64,000 nt of DNA from CAMDBL01 sp964498125. Its GTDB lineage: Bacteria; Pseudomonadota; Alphaproteobacteria; Rhizobiales; Hyphomicrobiaceae. Below, piece by piece: positions 45,439 through 54,272 of the stretch; the first letter of the stretch is position 1; each line of letters opens with the position of its first letter. The notes beneath the pieces are model-generated. The model saw only the letters and a program-made list of their open reading frames with translations. It was not told the origin of the DNA and searched no databases. Made by a program: the position numbers and the translations under genes. The DNA lies in the NCBI GenBank assembly GCA_964498125.1, contig CAZCGE010000044.1, positions 1 to 64,000 on the forward strand. The letters are read 5' to 3'.

Positions 45439-46228
45439 TCCCCTCCTCGTCGTCACCGACATTCACACCTATTATGGTGACAGCTACGTGCTGCAGGGCG
45501 TCAGCCTCGGGCTCGCCAAGGGCCGCATCGCCGCCATCCTCGGCCGCAACGGCATGGGCAAGACGACGCTGATCCGCTCGCTGGCCGGCCTGACGCCACC
45601 GCGCCAGGGCGAGATCACCTACCGGGGACGCTCACTCGTCGGCCTGCCGCCTTATGCCATCGCGCAAGCCGGCATCGCCATGGTGCCGCAGGGCCGGCGC
45701 ATCTTCAAATCCTTGAGCGTGCGCGAGAACCTGTTGCTGCCAACCAGCGCGCTGGCCAGGGGCACACCGCGACCGGCCGACGCCCAGACCGCGCAGCGCT
45801 GGGACCTGGACGCGGTCATGAAAGAATTCCCGCAGCTGGCCGAGCGCCGCGACAATCCGGGCAATACGCTTTCCGGCGGCGAGCAGCAGATGCTGGCCAT
45901 TGGCCGGGCGCTGATGGCCAACCCCGAGCTGATCCTGATGGACGAGCCCTCGGAGGGCCTGTCACCGCGCCTCGTGCTGCAGGTGCGCGATATCGTGCAG
46001 CGTCTCAAGGCGCGCGGGCATGCCATCCTGCTGGTCGAGCAGAACTTGCAACTGGCCTTGTCGGTGGCCGATGACGTGTTCGTGCTGTCCTCGGGAAAAT
46101 TCGTGTTTCAGGGCACAACCGAGGCGCTTTCGCGGGAGACGCAGGTGCTCGATCAGCACCTGGGCGTATCCGGTGGCAAAGACATCGGCGGCACGGCGGG
46201 CGATTTAGGGTTGGCGCCGAAGGCCTAG
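45431..46228 (+). CDS. livF: Branched-chain-amino-acid-type ABC ATPase (LivF type)
   Basis: A 265-residue ABC ATPase. DIHTYYGDSYVLQGVSL, Walker A LGRNGMGKTTLIRSLAG, signature TLSGGEQQMLAIGRALM and Walker B LILMDEPSEGLSP fit LivF. ATG 45431 is inside the LivG reading frame. The stop faces the oxidoreductase stop with a 2-base gap, so no terminator fits between them. Confidence 0.92.
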   Translation: MSDPLLVVTDIHTYYGDSYVLQGVSLGLAKGRIAAILGRNGMGKTTLIRSLAGLTPPRQGEITYRGRSLVGLPPYAIAQAGIAMVPQGRRIFKSLSVRENLLLPTSALARGTPRPADAQTAQRWDLDAVMKEFPQLAERRDNPGNTLSGGEQQMLAIGRALMANPELILMDEPSEGLSPRLVLQVRDIVQRLKARGHAILLVEQNLQLALSVADDVFVLSSGKFVFQGTTEALSRETQVLDQHLGVSGGKDIGGTAGDLGLAPKA

Positions 46229-46230
46229 CG

Positions 46231-47394
46231 CTATTCCTTGCCGCCGATGCCGCGCTGGTAGGTCGAAGGCACCACGTCTTTCACCGATTGCGCGCGTTTG
46301 GCCAGCCAATAGGCCTGCGGCGGAGGCACGAGGGCGAAAGTCTTGTCGATGCCCAGTTTCTGCGCCGCGTCCATGGGCCAGTTGGGGTTGTACAGCAGCT
46401 CGCGCGCCAGCGCGATCAGATCGGCGCGGCCGTCCTGCAGGATCTGCTCGGCCTGGTCGGCATGCACGATCAGACCCACCGCCATGCTCATCAGTTTGGC
46501 TTCGTTGCGGATGCGATCGGCGTAGGGCACCTGGTAGCCATAGCCGACGGGCCCGGCGCTGGTGACCGGGGCGCCGCTCATGCCGCCGGAGCTGCAGTCG
46601 ATGACGTCGACACCCTTGTCCTTGACGATGCGGGCGAGCGCCACGCTTTGCTCCGGGCCCCAGCCGGAATCGTCTTCCACCGACAGGCGCAGGAACAGCG
46701 GCTTGCAAGCTGGCCAATGCTGGCGCACGGCCTCGACCACCTCGATGCAGAACCGCATGCGGTTGCGCTCGGAGCCGCCGTACTCGTCATTGCGCCGGTT
46801 GGCGAACGGCGACAGGAACTGATGGATCAGGTAGCCATGCGCGCCATGGATATCGAGCACATCGAAGCCCGCCGCGTTGGCGCGCCGCGCGGCTTGGCCC
46901 CAACGCGCGATCACGTCGGGAATTTCGTCCCTGGTCAGCGCGCGCGGCAGCGGCTCGCTCTCAGGTGATTGCAGGGCACTGGACGACACCAGCTCCCAGG
47001 CGTCCCAATCGTCGACCTCGGCCGACGGCGTCAGTGGCTTGCCGCCTTCCCACGGTCTGAAGCGGCGGGCCTTGCGGCCCGAGTGGCCAAGCTGGATGCC
47101 CGGCACCGCCCCATTCGCGCGGATCAATTCAGCGCAGCGCTTCAGGCCAGGCACGAAGTCGTCATGCCACAGACCGAGATCACCGATCGTGCCGCAGCCG
47201 CGCCGCTCCACCTTGGTCGATTCCATGATCACCAGGCCCGCGCCGCCAGCGGCATAGCGGCCAGCGTTCATCAGATGCCAGTCGGTGGCATAGCCCTTCA
47301 CCGCCGCGTATTGGTGCATCGGTGCGACGACCACGCGGTTTTTCAGCGTCACGTCGCGCAGCGCCATAGGTGTAAACAGCTTGGGTTCGCGCAT
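46231..47394 (-). CDS. NADH:flavin oxidoreductase (old yellow enzyme family)
   Basis: A 387-residue FMN-dependent ene-reductase-like enzyme. PKLFTPMALRDVTLKNRVVV, then APMHQYAAVKGYATDWHL, is the FMN-binding start. The substrate-binding HGAHGYLIHQFLSPFANRRN and DEYGGSERNRMRF motifs are those of the YqjM/XenA-like subgroup. Start 47394 is chosen since the family begins a few residues before LFTP. Physiological substrate is unknown, commonly alpha,beta-unsaturated carbonyls. Confidence 0.9.
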   Translation of the reverse strand: MREPKLFTPMALRDVTLKNRVVVAPMHQYAAVKGYATDWHLMNAGRYAAGGAGLVIMESTKVERRGCGTIGDLGLWHDDFVPGLKRCAELIRANGAVPGIQLGHSGRKARRFRPWEGGKPLTPSAEVDDWDAWELVSSSALQSPESEPLPRALTRDEIPDVIARWGQAARRANAAGFDVLDIHGAHGYLIHQFLSPFANRRNDEYGGSERNRMRFCIEVVEAVRQHWPACKPLFLRLSVEDDSGWGPEQSVALARIVKDKGVDVIDCSSGGMSGAPVTSAGPVGYGYQVPYADRIRNEAKLMSMAVGLIVHADQAEQILQDGRADLIALARELLYNPNWPMDAAQKLGIDKTFALVPPPQAYWLAKRAQSVKDVVPSTYQRGIGGKE

Positions 47395-47518
47395 TGGAGG
47401 GTCCCTATTGCCGCCGATCCGGCCGCCGTTCGGCAAGCGGAGCATGACGCTGCCTATGTATCGCGCGGCCGGCGGGCTCGTCTATGGCTTGGATGAGAGC
47501 TGGCGCCGCCCACCCTGG

Positions 47519-48004
47519 TCAGTTCACCGCCTCGGCGACGATGCCGTCCAGCAGAGCGTTGATGGCGCCGAGCGTCGTCTTGGACAGCTCCGAGCCATAC
47601 TGCGGCAGGCGGCGGAAGCCGACGTGCGTGGCGCCGGGCTCGGCGGCGGTCTCGTAGATGAAAATGACGTAGGGGCAGAAGGCGATATTGGCCGTGTCGG
47701 CCTCCATCGTCTGCCGCGACAGCCTGGCCGAGCAGAAGGTGACATATTCCGCTTGCCGGTATATGGGCTTGGTGCTGCCGACATCTGCCCCCGTGCGCTC
47801 GAGCATCCTGGCGATGTGCCCGTTGAAGTCGACGACGAGGCCGCGATTGACGATGGCATTGGTCAGCTCGAACTTCACGTCGTCGAAGGCCGCTTTTTTC
47901 GAGCGAAGGGTCAAGGGACCGCCGGGCTCCTGCGCAGCCGCCGGGCCCGCCAGCACGAGGATGCCGAGCACCAGGCCGGCGATCATCTGGCAAATGTTGG
48001 TCAT
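47519..48004 (-). CDS. Exported DUF302 protein
   Basis: A 161-residue protein with a signal peptide (residues ~1-24, ending GPAAAQ) and a DUF302 (TT1751-like) domain. FDDVKFELTNAIVNRGLVVD, then EYVTFCSARLSRQTMEAD, is the characteristic alpha/beta unit. Function of DUF302 proteins is unknown. A terminator on the same strand lies upstream, separating it from the Tim44-like gene. Confidence 0.78.
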   Translation of the reverse strand: MTNICQMIAGLVLGILVLAGPAAAQEPGGPLTLRSKKAAFDDVKFELTNAIVNRGLVVDFNGHIARMLERTGADVGSTKPIYRQAEYVTFCSARLSRQTMEADTANIAFCPYVIFIYETAAEPGATHVGFRRLPQYGSELSKTTLGAINALLDGIVAEAVN

Positions 48005-48062
48005 CGATGCATCTCCGCCGAGTGCGTGAGCGCCATTAAACACCAAACGCGCCCACTCATGC

Positions 48063-48088
48063 AAAACGGCCGCCCCGAAGGACGGCCG
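48063..48088 (-). terminator. Intrinsic terminator (UUCG loop) after the Tim44-like gene
   Basis: On the minus strand CGGCCGTCC-TTCG-GGGCGGCCG (48088 down to 48067) forms a 9-bp stem with one G-U pair and a UUCG tetraloop, followed by TTTTGC. It lies about 85 bases after the Tim44-like stop and 59 bases before the DUF302 start. Confidence 0.85.
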
Positions 48089-48112
48089 CTTTGGTGGCTC
48101 AGAACAACGTGT

Positions 48113-48177
48113 CTAGGCCTTTGTTTGTCGCATTTCCTACGCCAAACCGGTGCCCACTTTGGCGGAAAATGCTCTAG
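48113..48177. repeat. CTAG-bounded dispersed repeat (copy 1)
   Basis: An element with CTAG at both ends (48113-48116, 48174-48177), an inner palindrome CGCCAAA/TTTGGCG (48140-48146, 48158-48164) and the end GGAAAATGCTCTAG. The same end, GGAAATTGCTCTAG, bounds the repeat near 55008. It resembles intergenic repeats familiar from rhizobial genomes. The end provides the stop codon of the Tim44-like gene. Confidence 0.6.
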
Positions 48178-49136
48178 CTCTGCTGGATCGCGCTCAGCAC
48201 CCAGCCGCGCCCGCCCGAGCCCGATGCACGCACGAACGTCCAGATCTCGGTGACCTCGATGGGCGTATTGGCATCGCCCGAAATGACCCGCCCAGTGCCG
48301 CGCTCGACCGTGGTCTCCAGCAGCGAGAATCGCATGGCGACGGTGGCGTAGTCGGAGCCCATTTCGCTCCAGGCTTCCGACAGATCACCCTGCAGCAACT
48401 TGGCGTCCGACGTGAGGTTGTGCACGTTCTTGCGCTGGTTGGCCATGATGTCTTCGCCGAAATAGCCGTGCATCTCCGGCGTTACCAGCGGACGCAGGCC
48501 TTCCGCATCCTCGCGGCCGTAGCCGTCCTGGATGCGCACCAGCAACTGCTCGAAGGCTGCATAGTCGGCCTGGGCCAACGACAGCGTCGTCGTGGCAGTG
48601 GTGCCGAAGCCGCCCGCCGGCGTCGAGCCGTGTGAGGTCGAAGGCTGCGGGCCGCTGCGGTTCAACAACCCGTTCGGGGCGCCGGCCATCGCCGGTTGCG
48701 CGTTGCGGCTGCGGAAGAAGGCGACGGCGAAATAGATGATGCCGCCTATCAGCACGACCTGGATCAGCAGGCCAAGGAAGCCGGCCATGCCGTTGAGGCC
48801 GCTGAACAGGCCGCTGCCCGACAGCAACCCGAACAGACCGGCGCCCAGCAGGCCGCCCATCAGCATGCCGCCAAAGCCCGAGCCGAAGCGCGAGCCGGTT
48901 GGCGCGGCAGCGGCGGCGCGTGGGCCAGCCTGCGTGGCGCCTGGCTGGGTGCGCTGCATGGGTTGGGCCGCGTTTGGCGCGGTGCTGGTGGATGGGGGTG
49001 CGCTGTAGGTCTTGGAGCCGCGGTTGCCGCTGCTGGTGCCGCCGCCCGGGCGGGCCTCGGCCGCGATGATGCCGAGAGCGACGATCGCCGTCAGCGCAAA
49101 TAGTCCGCGAGCCAGCCGTGAAGTCGATAGCCGCAT
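48174..49136 (-). CDS. Tim44-like domain membrane protein
   Basis: A 320-residue protein with a signal sequence or first TM (residues 10-27), a Gly/Ala/Pro-rich linker, hydrophobic segments at ~95-115 and ~120-140, and a C-terminal Tim44-like domain (residues ~195-318). This domain opens SLAQADYAAFEQLLVRIQDG and includes EIWTFVRASGSGGRGWVLSA. Tim44-like domains bind membranes or other proteins. The stop TAG is within a dispersed repeat, so the C-terminus may have been modified by it. Confidence 0.8.
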   Translation of the reverse strand: MRLSTSRLARGLFALTAIVALGIIAAEARPGGGTSSGNRGSKTYSAPPSTSTAPNAAQPMQRTQPGATQAGPRAAAAAPTGSRFGSGFGGMLMGGLLGAGLFGLLSGSGLFSGLNGMAGFLGLLIQVVLIGGIIYFAVAFFRSRNAQPAMAGAPNGLLNRSGPQPSTSHGSTPAGGFGTTATTTLSLAQADYAAFEQLLVRIQDGYGREDAEGLRPLVTPEMHGYFGEDIMANQRKNVHNLTSDAKLLQGDLSEAWSEMGSDYATVAMRFSLLETTVERGTGRVISGDANTPIEVTEIWTFVRASGSGGRGWVLSAIQQS

Positions 49137-49408
49137 GAGACGTTGTCCTTCCTCAAGATGCCGAATTTGCCGGGTGAACCAGTAAACACTCGGATTGCCC
49201 ACAGTATATAGGTAACCGCCGGCATTCGTCGAGGGGTCGCAGGGCCCAGTGCCCTGAAATCCGTACGGGTGGTTTCAGCACCCGACGTCGGCATGCCATA
49301 AGAAGGCATTTCGCAAGACAAAACTAAGGGTTGCCTGGCCTTGGGCAGGTCCGCGGCCCGCTGGCTTGGGTGCGATCCCCGGCATGGTTGGCAATGACGG
49401 GCTGGTGC

Positions 49409-50338
49409 TTACCCATCCAGCAGCCCTGCCAGCGCCGGGCTCGCCAGCAACTCGTGGACGTCGCGATGCAGGGGGGCGACGCGGGCTGCGAACGCGCGAC
49501 GGGCGGCCGGCTCGATCGCCTGCAGCAGGTTTCCCTGGCGCGTCAATTGGGCGGCAACGATGGTATCTTCCTCGATGGCCAGGCGGCGCTGGAGAGCAGT
49601 CGCGGAGGCGACGGCAGCGGTCAGTTTCACCCGCAATGCTGGCGGCCATCTCTCCCACGCCGCGCAATTGCAGGCCAGCAGCGTCGCCCCGAAGATGTGC
49701 GATGTCAGCGATACGTGGGGATGCAGCCGGTCGATGCCAAAGCCCAGCGTGTTGATCAGCGGGTTCTCCTGGGCGTCCACTTCGCCAGCGCTAATGGCGG
49801 CGCCGAGCTTGCCGATGTCGATCTGCACCACCTTGAAGCCGATCAGCGTGAAGCCGCGGCCGATGGTGTCGCTCTGTTGTGTGCGCAGCACCAGGCCCTG
49901 GCAATCCTCCGGCATCCGGATCGGGCGGACATTGTTGGTGATCTGGCGCGCGCCGTTGTCCCAGATCGCCAGCACACGCACGGGCATGCCGGCGTCTGTC
50001 GCGGTATCAAGCATCGGGCGGATGCCACGGTCGAGCACCTCTAGCGCGCGGTCCCGCGAGGCCAGCAGAAACGGAATATCGAAGGCCGCCAGCTCCGGCA
50101 CGTAGCGCTGGAACGGGATCGACGACATGTAGGCGATGTCGAAAGCGCCGCCGGCGACCAGCCCCAGGAGTTCCGATGTCTTGTGGCCGAGGTCGACGAT
50201 GCTCGGCGTGACGTGCGGCGTGCACAGATCCGCCGCGTCCGCCCGCAGCACCTGCTGCAAATGGCGGACGGCCCGGCTGTGCACGGTCGTCTCGGGATGA
50301 TAGCCGGCAATGCGGATGGGTGTCGGTGCGGTGGTCAT
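49409..50338 (-). CDS. TRAP receptor-like (DctP family) protein without signal peptide
   Basis: A 309-residue protein with the DctP fold: PIRIAGYHPETTVHSRAVRH, a GAFDIAYMSSIPFQRYVPEL segment, and the Arg-containing RQITNNVRPIRMPED where receptors bind carboxylates. The opening MTTAPTPIRIAGY has no signal peptide, so it should stay in the cytoplasm unless the start is wrong; no upstream start gives one. It starts 9 bases after the fdhD stop and is probably cotranscribed. No dctQM genes adjoin it. Confidence 0.72.
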   Translation of the reverse strand: MTTAPTPIRIAGYHPETTVHSRAVRHLQQVLRADAADLCTPHVTPSIVDLGHKTSELLGLVAGGAFDIAYMSSIPFQRYVPELAAFDIPFLLASRDRALEVLDRGIRPMLDTATDAGMPVRVLAIWDNGARQITNNVRPIRMPEDCQGLVLRTQQSDTIGRGFTLIGFKVVQIDIGKLGAAISAGEVDAQENPLINTLGFGIDRLHPHVSLTSHIFGATLLACNCAAWERWPPALRVKLTAAVASATALQRRLAIEEDTIVAAQLTRQGNLLQAIEPAARRAFAARVAPLHRDVHELLASPALAGLLDG

Positions 50339-50347
50339 CGTCGACCC

Positions 50348-51229
50348 TCAATCCCCCGCCGGCTCCAGGCTGCCCTTGCGGGCGTGGCGGCGGTCCTCGT
50401 CGTCCATTCTGCCCATGTCGGCGTCGAAGATGATGCGGTCGGTGCCCGCTAGCGCCACGAAGCGCTTGCCGCGCGCCCGTCCAATCAGCGTCAGGTTGGC
50501 CTTGGTGGCGAGGTCCACGCCCCAGGCCGTGAAGCCCGAGCGCGAGACCAGGATGGGGATGCCCATCTTGACGGTCTTGATCACCATCTCCGAGGTCAGC
50601 CGGCCGGTGGTGTAGAAGATCTTGTCGCCGGCGGCAATGTGGTTGAGGAACATGTAGCCGGCGATCTTGTCGACGGCGTTGTGACGGCCGACATCTTCCA
50701 TGTAGAGCAGCGGTTTATCCTCTTGCGCTAGGACGCAGCCATGAATGGCGCCGGCCTTGAGGTAGAGGCTTGGAGCGGTGTTGATCTTGCGTGTCAGCTG
50801 GTACAGCCAGGATGTCTTGATGCGCGCCTCGGCCGGCAGCGTGACGCGATCGAGTTCCTCCATCAGATCGCCGAACACGGTGCCTTGCGCGCAGCCCGAG
50901 GTCTGTACCTTCTTTTTCAGTTTCTCCTCGTAGTCGGTGACCCGCTTCGTGCGCACGACGATGGTCTCGATATCGGCGGCATGTTCGATGGCCGTGATCT
51001 CGTCGTCGGGCTTCAGCATGTTCTGGTTGAGCAGGTAGCCGACCGCCAGCAGCTCCGGGTGATCACCGATCGTCATCATGGTGACGATCTCGCGCGCGTT
51101 GAGAAACAGCGTCAAGGGCCGCTCGGTGACGACCGCGGTCTCGATATGCCGGCCGTCATGATCGATGCCTGCCACCGTCATCGACAGGCGCGGATCCTCC
51201 GGATCAGGGCTGACCTCGAACTCTTTCAT
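50348..51229 (-). CDS. fdhD: Formate dehydrogenase accessory sulfurtransferase FdhD
   Basis: A 293-residue FdhD/NarQ-type protein that sulfurates the molybdenum cofactor for formate dehydrogenases. Motifs are ERPLTLFLNAREIVTMMTIG (residues ~38-57), GDHPELLAVGYLL, HNAVDKIAGYMF and TSEMVIKTVKMGIPILVSRS. The CxxC of classical members is reduced to a single Cys in TSGCAQGT. No formate dehydrogenase genes lie in the window. ATG 51229 replaces a longer frame. Confidence 0.85.
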   Translation of the reverse strand: MKEFEVSPDPEDPRLSMTVAGIDHDGRHIETAVVTERPLTLFLNAREIVTMMTIGDHPELLAVGYLLNQNMLKPDDEITAIEHAADIETIVVRTKRVTDYEEKLKKKVQTSGCAQGTVFGDLMEELDRVTLPAEARIKTSWLYQLTRKINTAPSLYLKAGAIHGCVLAQEDKPLLYMEDVGRHNAVDKIAGYMFLNHIAAGDKIFYTTGRLTSEMVIKTVKMGIPILVSRSGFTAWGVDLATKANLTLIGRARGKRFVALAGTDRIIFDADMGRMDDEDRRHARKGSLEPAGD

Positions 51230-51570
51230 GCGGGTTCCTTCATGCCGGCGAACTTGGGACGCAAGGGGGGGACGCAAGGTTTGGCAGCGCGGCGGCACGT
51301 CCCATCTTAGACTTTCGATCTATGTGTGCCACTATGCCTGTAAACCGGCGTAATTTCGAGCATTAATGCGCCTGTGTGGGTCGCCGCCAGGCCGTCGGAA
51401 GTCCGACAATTCATTGTAGATCGCCAGTTCGGCGACTATAGTTACTTGCGGCGTCGATGGCGCGCTGGCAACCTTTGCGGGGGCCTCGGCCGGCAACGGC
51501 GAGGCAGGGCCACGCACCATCGCGCGTTGCCGGTGGATAGCGGTCGCAACAGCAAGGAGATCGTTCCGCG
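51230..51570. other. Divergent promoter region between fdhD and the TRAP receptor gene
   Basis: These 341 bases separate divergent starts. No coding region, tRNA or convincing consensus promoter was recognised, but both genes should draw their promoters from it. Confidence 0.5.
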
Positions 51571-52683
51571 ATGGCCAAAGTCAATCGTCGCAGATTTCTC
51601 GAGACGGCGGCCGTCGGCGGGATCGGTGCCGCCGCGGCGAGCGTTGCAAGCCCGGCGATTGCGCAGTCGGCGCCAGAGATCAAGTGGCGACTGACGTCGA
51701 GCTTTCCCAAGTCGCTCGACACCATTTTCGGCGCGGCGGATGTCTTCACGAAAGCCGTCGCCGAGATGACCGACAACAAGTTCCAGATCCAGAGCTTCGC
51801 GGCCGGCGAGATCGTGCCGGGGCTGCAGGCGGCCGATGCTGTCACCAGTGGCACGGTCGAGGCCTGCCACACGGCGTCCTATTACTATTGGGGCAAGGAC
51901 CCGACCTTCGCGTTCGGAACCGCCGTGCCATTCGGCCTCAACCAGCGCATGCAAGACGCCTGGATGTACGAGGGTGGCGGTATCGACCTGCTCAACGAGT
52001 TTTACAAGAAGCATAATATTTACGGCCTGCCCGGCGGCAACACCGGCGCGCAGATGGGCGGTTGGTACCGCAAGGAGATCAATACGCCCGAAGACCTCAA
52101 AGGCCTGAAGATGCGCATCGGCGGCTTTGCCGGCGCAGTGATTTCCAAACTCGGCACCATCCCGCAGCAAATCGCCGGCGGCGACATCTATCCCGCACTC
52201 GAGAAGGGCACCATCGACGCCTGCGAGTGGGTCGGCCCTTATGACGACGAGAAGCTCGGTTTCCACAAGGTGGCGAAGTTCTTTTATTACCCCGGTTGGT
52301 GGGAAGGCCAGGCCATGCTCCACCTGTTCTTCAACCTGGCCAAGTGGAACGAATTACCGAAGGCCTATCAGGCCATCGTCAAGGCCGCCGCTCACACCGC
52401 CAACACGACGATGATGGCCAAATACGACATGGTCAACGCCGGAGCACTGAAGCGCCTGGTCGTCAACGGCGCCCAACTGCGGCCCTTCTCCGAAGCCGTG
52501 CTCGACGCCTGCTTCAGGGCCGCCAACGAAGTCTATGCCGAGGTGATCGCCAAGAACGCCGACTTCAAGAAAGTCTACGAGGCGATGAAGAACGTGCGCG
52601 CCGACAATTACCTCTGGTTCCAGCTGTCGGAGAATACCTTCGACACCTACATGATGATCCAGCAGCGCAAGAAGACGCTGTAA
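51571..52683 (+). CDS. TRAP transporter receptor (TakP-like) with Tat signal
   Basis: A 370-residue DctP-family periplasmic receptor. N-terminal NRRRFLETAAVGGIG is a twin-arginine signal, cleaved near PAIAQS, so the protein is likely exported folded. The body has APEIKWRLTSSFPKSLDTIF, GGWYRKEINTPEDLKGLKMR and the C-D-A-C-like EWVGPYDDEK segment of 2-oxo-acid-binding receptors such as TakP. No permease genes follow immediately; the nearest dctQM belong to a different receptor. Confidence 0.87.
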   Translation: MAKVNRRRFLETAAVGGIGAAAASVASPAIAQSAPEIKWRLTSSFPKSLDTIFGAADVFTKAVAEMTDNKFQIQSFAAGEIVPGLQAADAVTSGTVEACHTASYYYWGKDPTFAFGTAVPFGLNQRMQDAWMYEGGGIDLLNEFYKKHNIYGLPGGNTGAQMGGWYRKEINTPEDLKGLKMRIGGFAGAVISKLGTIPQQIAGGDIYPALEKGTIDACEWVGPYDDEKLGFHKVAKFFYYPGWWEGQAMLHLFFNLAKWNELPKAYQAIVKAAAHTANTTMMAKYDMVNAGALKRLVVNGAQLRPFSEAVLDACFRAANEVYAEVIAKNADFKKVYEAMKNVRADNYLWFQLSENTFDTYMMIQQRKKTL

Positions 52684-52704
52684 GGGGCAGGGCGGCCATC
52701 GGCC

Positions 52705-52960
52705 GTCGAACGTGTCGCCGCGCAGGCCGCCTTGCCCGCGCCCATTGATGGCGCGCGGATTGGCCTTGGTGAAGGTCCGTTGACGCTTGATCTCCATGTG
52801 CGGGATGTGCTGCGCGCGCGGCATGGCATAGTCCATCAGCGAACCCTCGAGCCGCTGGCCGCTGTCGTTGTCGAACTCGATGTCCACCAACAAGAGCCGG
52901 CCGATGCCTTGGGCCAAGCTGCCCTTCAGCAGGCGCGGGTCCTGGAGCACGCTCAATCGT
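52705..52960 (-). pseudogene. Remnant of a CoxL-type molybdenum hydroxylase large subunit
   Basis: On the minus strand a frame reads LKGSLAQGIGRLLLVDIEFD (~52930-52870), then SGQRLEGSLMDYAMPRAQHI, then TKANPRAINGRGQGGLRG. This follows the C-terminal pattern of CO-dehydrogenase/xanthine-dehydrogenase large subunits (G-x-x-Q-G-I-G, G-S-x-M-D-Y-A-M-P-R-A, T-x-x-N-P-x-x-x-x-G). The glycine-rich end has decayed and the rest of the gene, the medium and small subunits are absent. It lies between two TRAP receptor genes. Confidence 0.75.
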
Positions 52961-53175
52961 GTCGCGACACCTTTTGCATCTCGCCCCATCGAGCAGCAGG
53001 AAAATGGCCGGGTCTGGCCGCGGCTGGCATGCGGCGATGATCGAGACGTTGACCGTGGCCAAGACTACAGATAGCGTTGTTATTGAGCGGTTGCTTATTC
53101 GGCCACGAATCGTGGGTTGGCGGCGGCTCGATCGACGGAAAAAAATGACTGTCCGATTTGGGAGGACAACGACCC

Positions 53176-54258
53176 ATGACTGCTCGCCTTGCCATCCGGC
53201 TCGCGGCCGGAGCCGTGCTGCTGCTCGCGCCCTTCAGCGTGTCGGCACAGAGTGTGCCCGCCGACATTCCGGAGATGACGCTGAAGATCGCCGACACTTT
53301 TCCGCCGGTCGGCTTCGTGCCCGAGCAGCAGAAGAAGTGGGCCGAGAACATCACCAAGAAGACCGGTGGCAAGGTCAAGTTCCAGTTCTTTTGGTCGGAT
53401 TCGCTGTTCAAGCAGGCCGACGGCGCCACCAACCTGGCGGCCGGCGTCGCCGACTTCGCCCGCGTCGCCTCGACCTATGATCCGGCCAAGACCCAGCTGT
53501 GGATGACGCTGGATATGCCGATGAACGCCAAGGACTATTGGTGCGGCATGAGCTCGTCGGTGAAAGTCGAGCAGGAGGAGCCGAACCTCGTCAAGACGTT
53601 CGAGACGCTCGGCTTCCTGCCGGTGGTCGGTTACGCCAGCGGCCACTTCCACTTCCTCGGCAACAAGCCGGTCGAGAAGCTGGCCGACCTGAAGGGCAAG
53701 CGCCTGCGCAGCTACGGCGGCGCCAGGGTCGGCATGTACGAGGTGCTGGGCCTGTCGGCGATCTTCATGCCCTACTCGCAGATCTACGAGGCGGTCGAGC
53801 GCGGCGTCGTCGACGGCGCCGAGGCGACCATCCTGCTGACCGAGTCGTTCAAGCACTACGAGGTCGCCAAGTTCATGACGCTCGGCAATACCGGCTTCGT
53901 GCTGGCATCGCCACAGTCGATCAGCTTCAAGCGCTGGAGCACATTCCCCGAGAGCCTGAAAAAGATCTTCCGCGAGGCGGGCACAGAGCATGACATGGAA
54001 TACTCCCGCCTGATGATGGAGCAGGAAGGCGTCAAGCTGGCCGAGTTCCAGGAGAAGCGCGGGATGAAGGTCATCAAGCTCTCGGCCGCGGATCAGGCGG
54101 CCCTCGAAAAGGCCGGCAAGGACGCGCAGGAGACCTGGCTCGTGCAGATGGACAAGAAGAATGTGCCGGCGCGTGCGACCTGGGGCAAGTTCCAGGAGCT
54201 GAACGCGGCCTGCGAGAAGAAGGTGGCCGCGGAAGGCTATCCCTGGGCGAAGAAGTGA
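53176..54258 (+). CDS. dctP: TRAP transporter receptor DctP
   Basis: A 360-residue periplasmic receptor of the DctP family. Signal peptide ends VSAQS (residue ~25). MTLKIADTFPPVGFVPEQQK opens the mature domain, and the receptor segment KLADLKGKRLRSYGG is the binding-region Arg motif. It heads dctPQM. GGGAGGA lies upstream of ATG 53176. Substrate unknown. Confidence 0.9.
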   Translation: MTARLAIRLAAGAVLLLAPFSVSAQSVPADIPEMTLKIADTFPPVGFVPEQQKKWAENITKKTGGKVKFQFFWSDSLFKQADGATNLAAGVADFARVASTYDPAKTQLWMTLDMPMNAKDYWCGMSSSVKVEQEEPNLVKTFETLGFLPVVGYASGHFHFLGNKPVEKLADLKGKRLRSYGGARVGMYEVLGLSAIFMPYSQIYEAVERGVVDGAEATILLTESFKHYEVAKFMTLGNTGFVLASPQSISFKRWSTFPESLKKIFREAGTEHDMEYSRLMMEQEGVKLAEFQEKRGMKVIKLSAADQAALEKAGKDAQETWLVQMDKKNVPARATWGKFQELNAACEKKVAAEGYPWAKK

Positions 54259-54272
54259 GGGGGTAACCGGTC

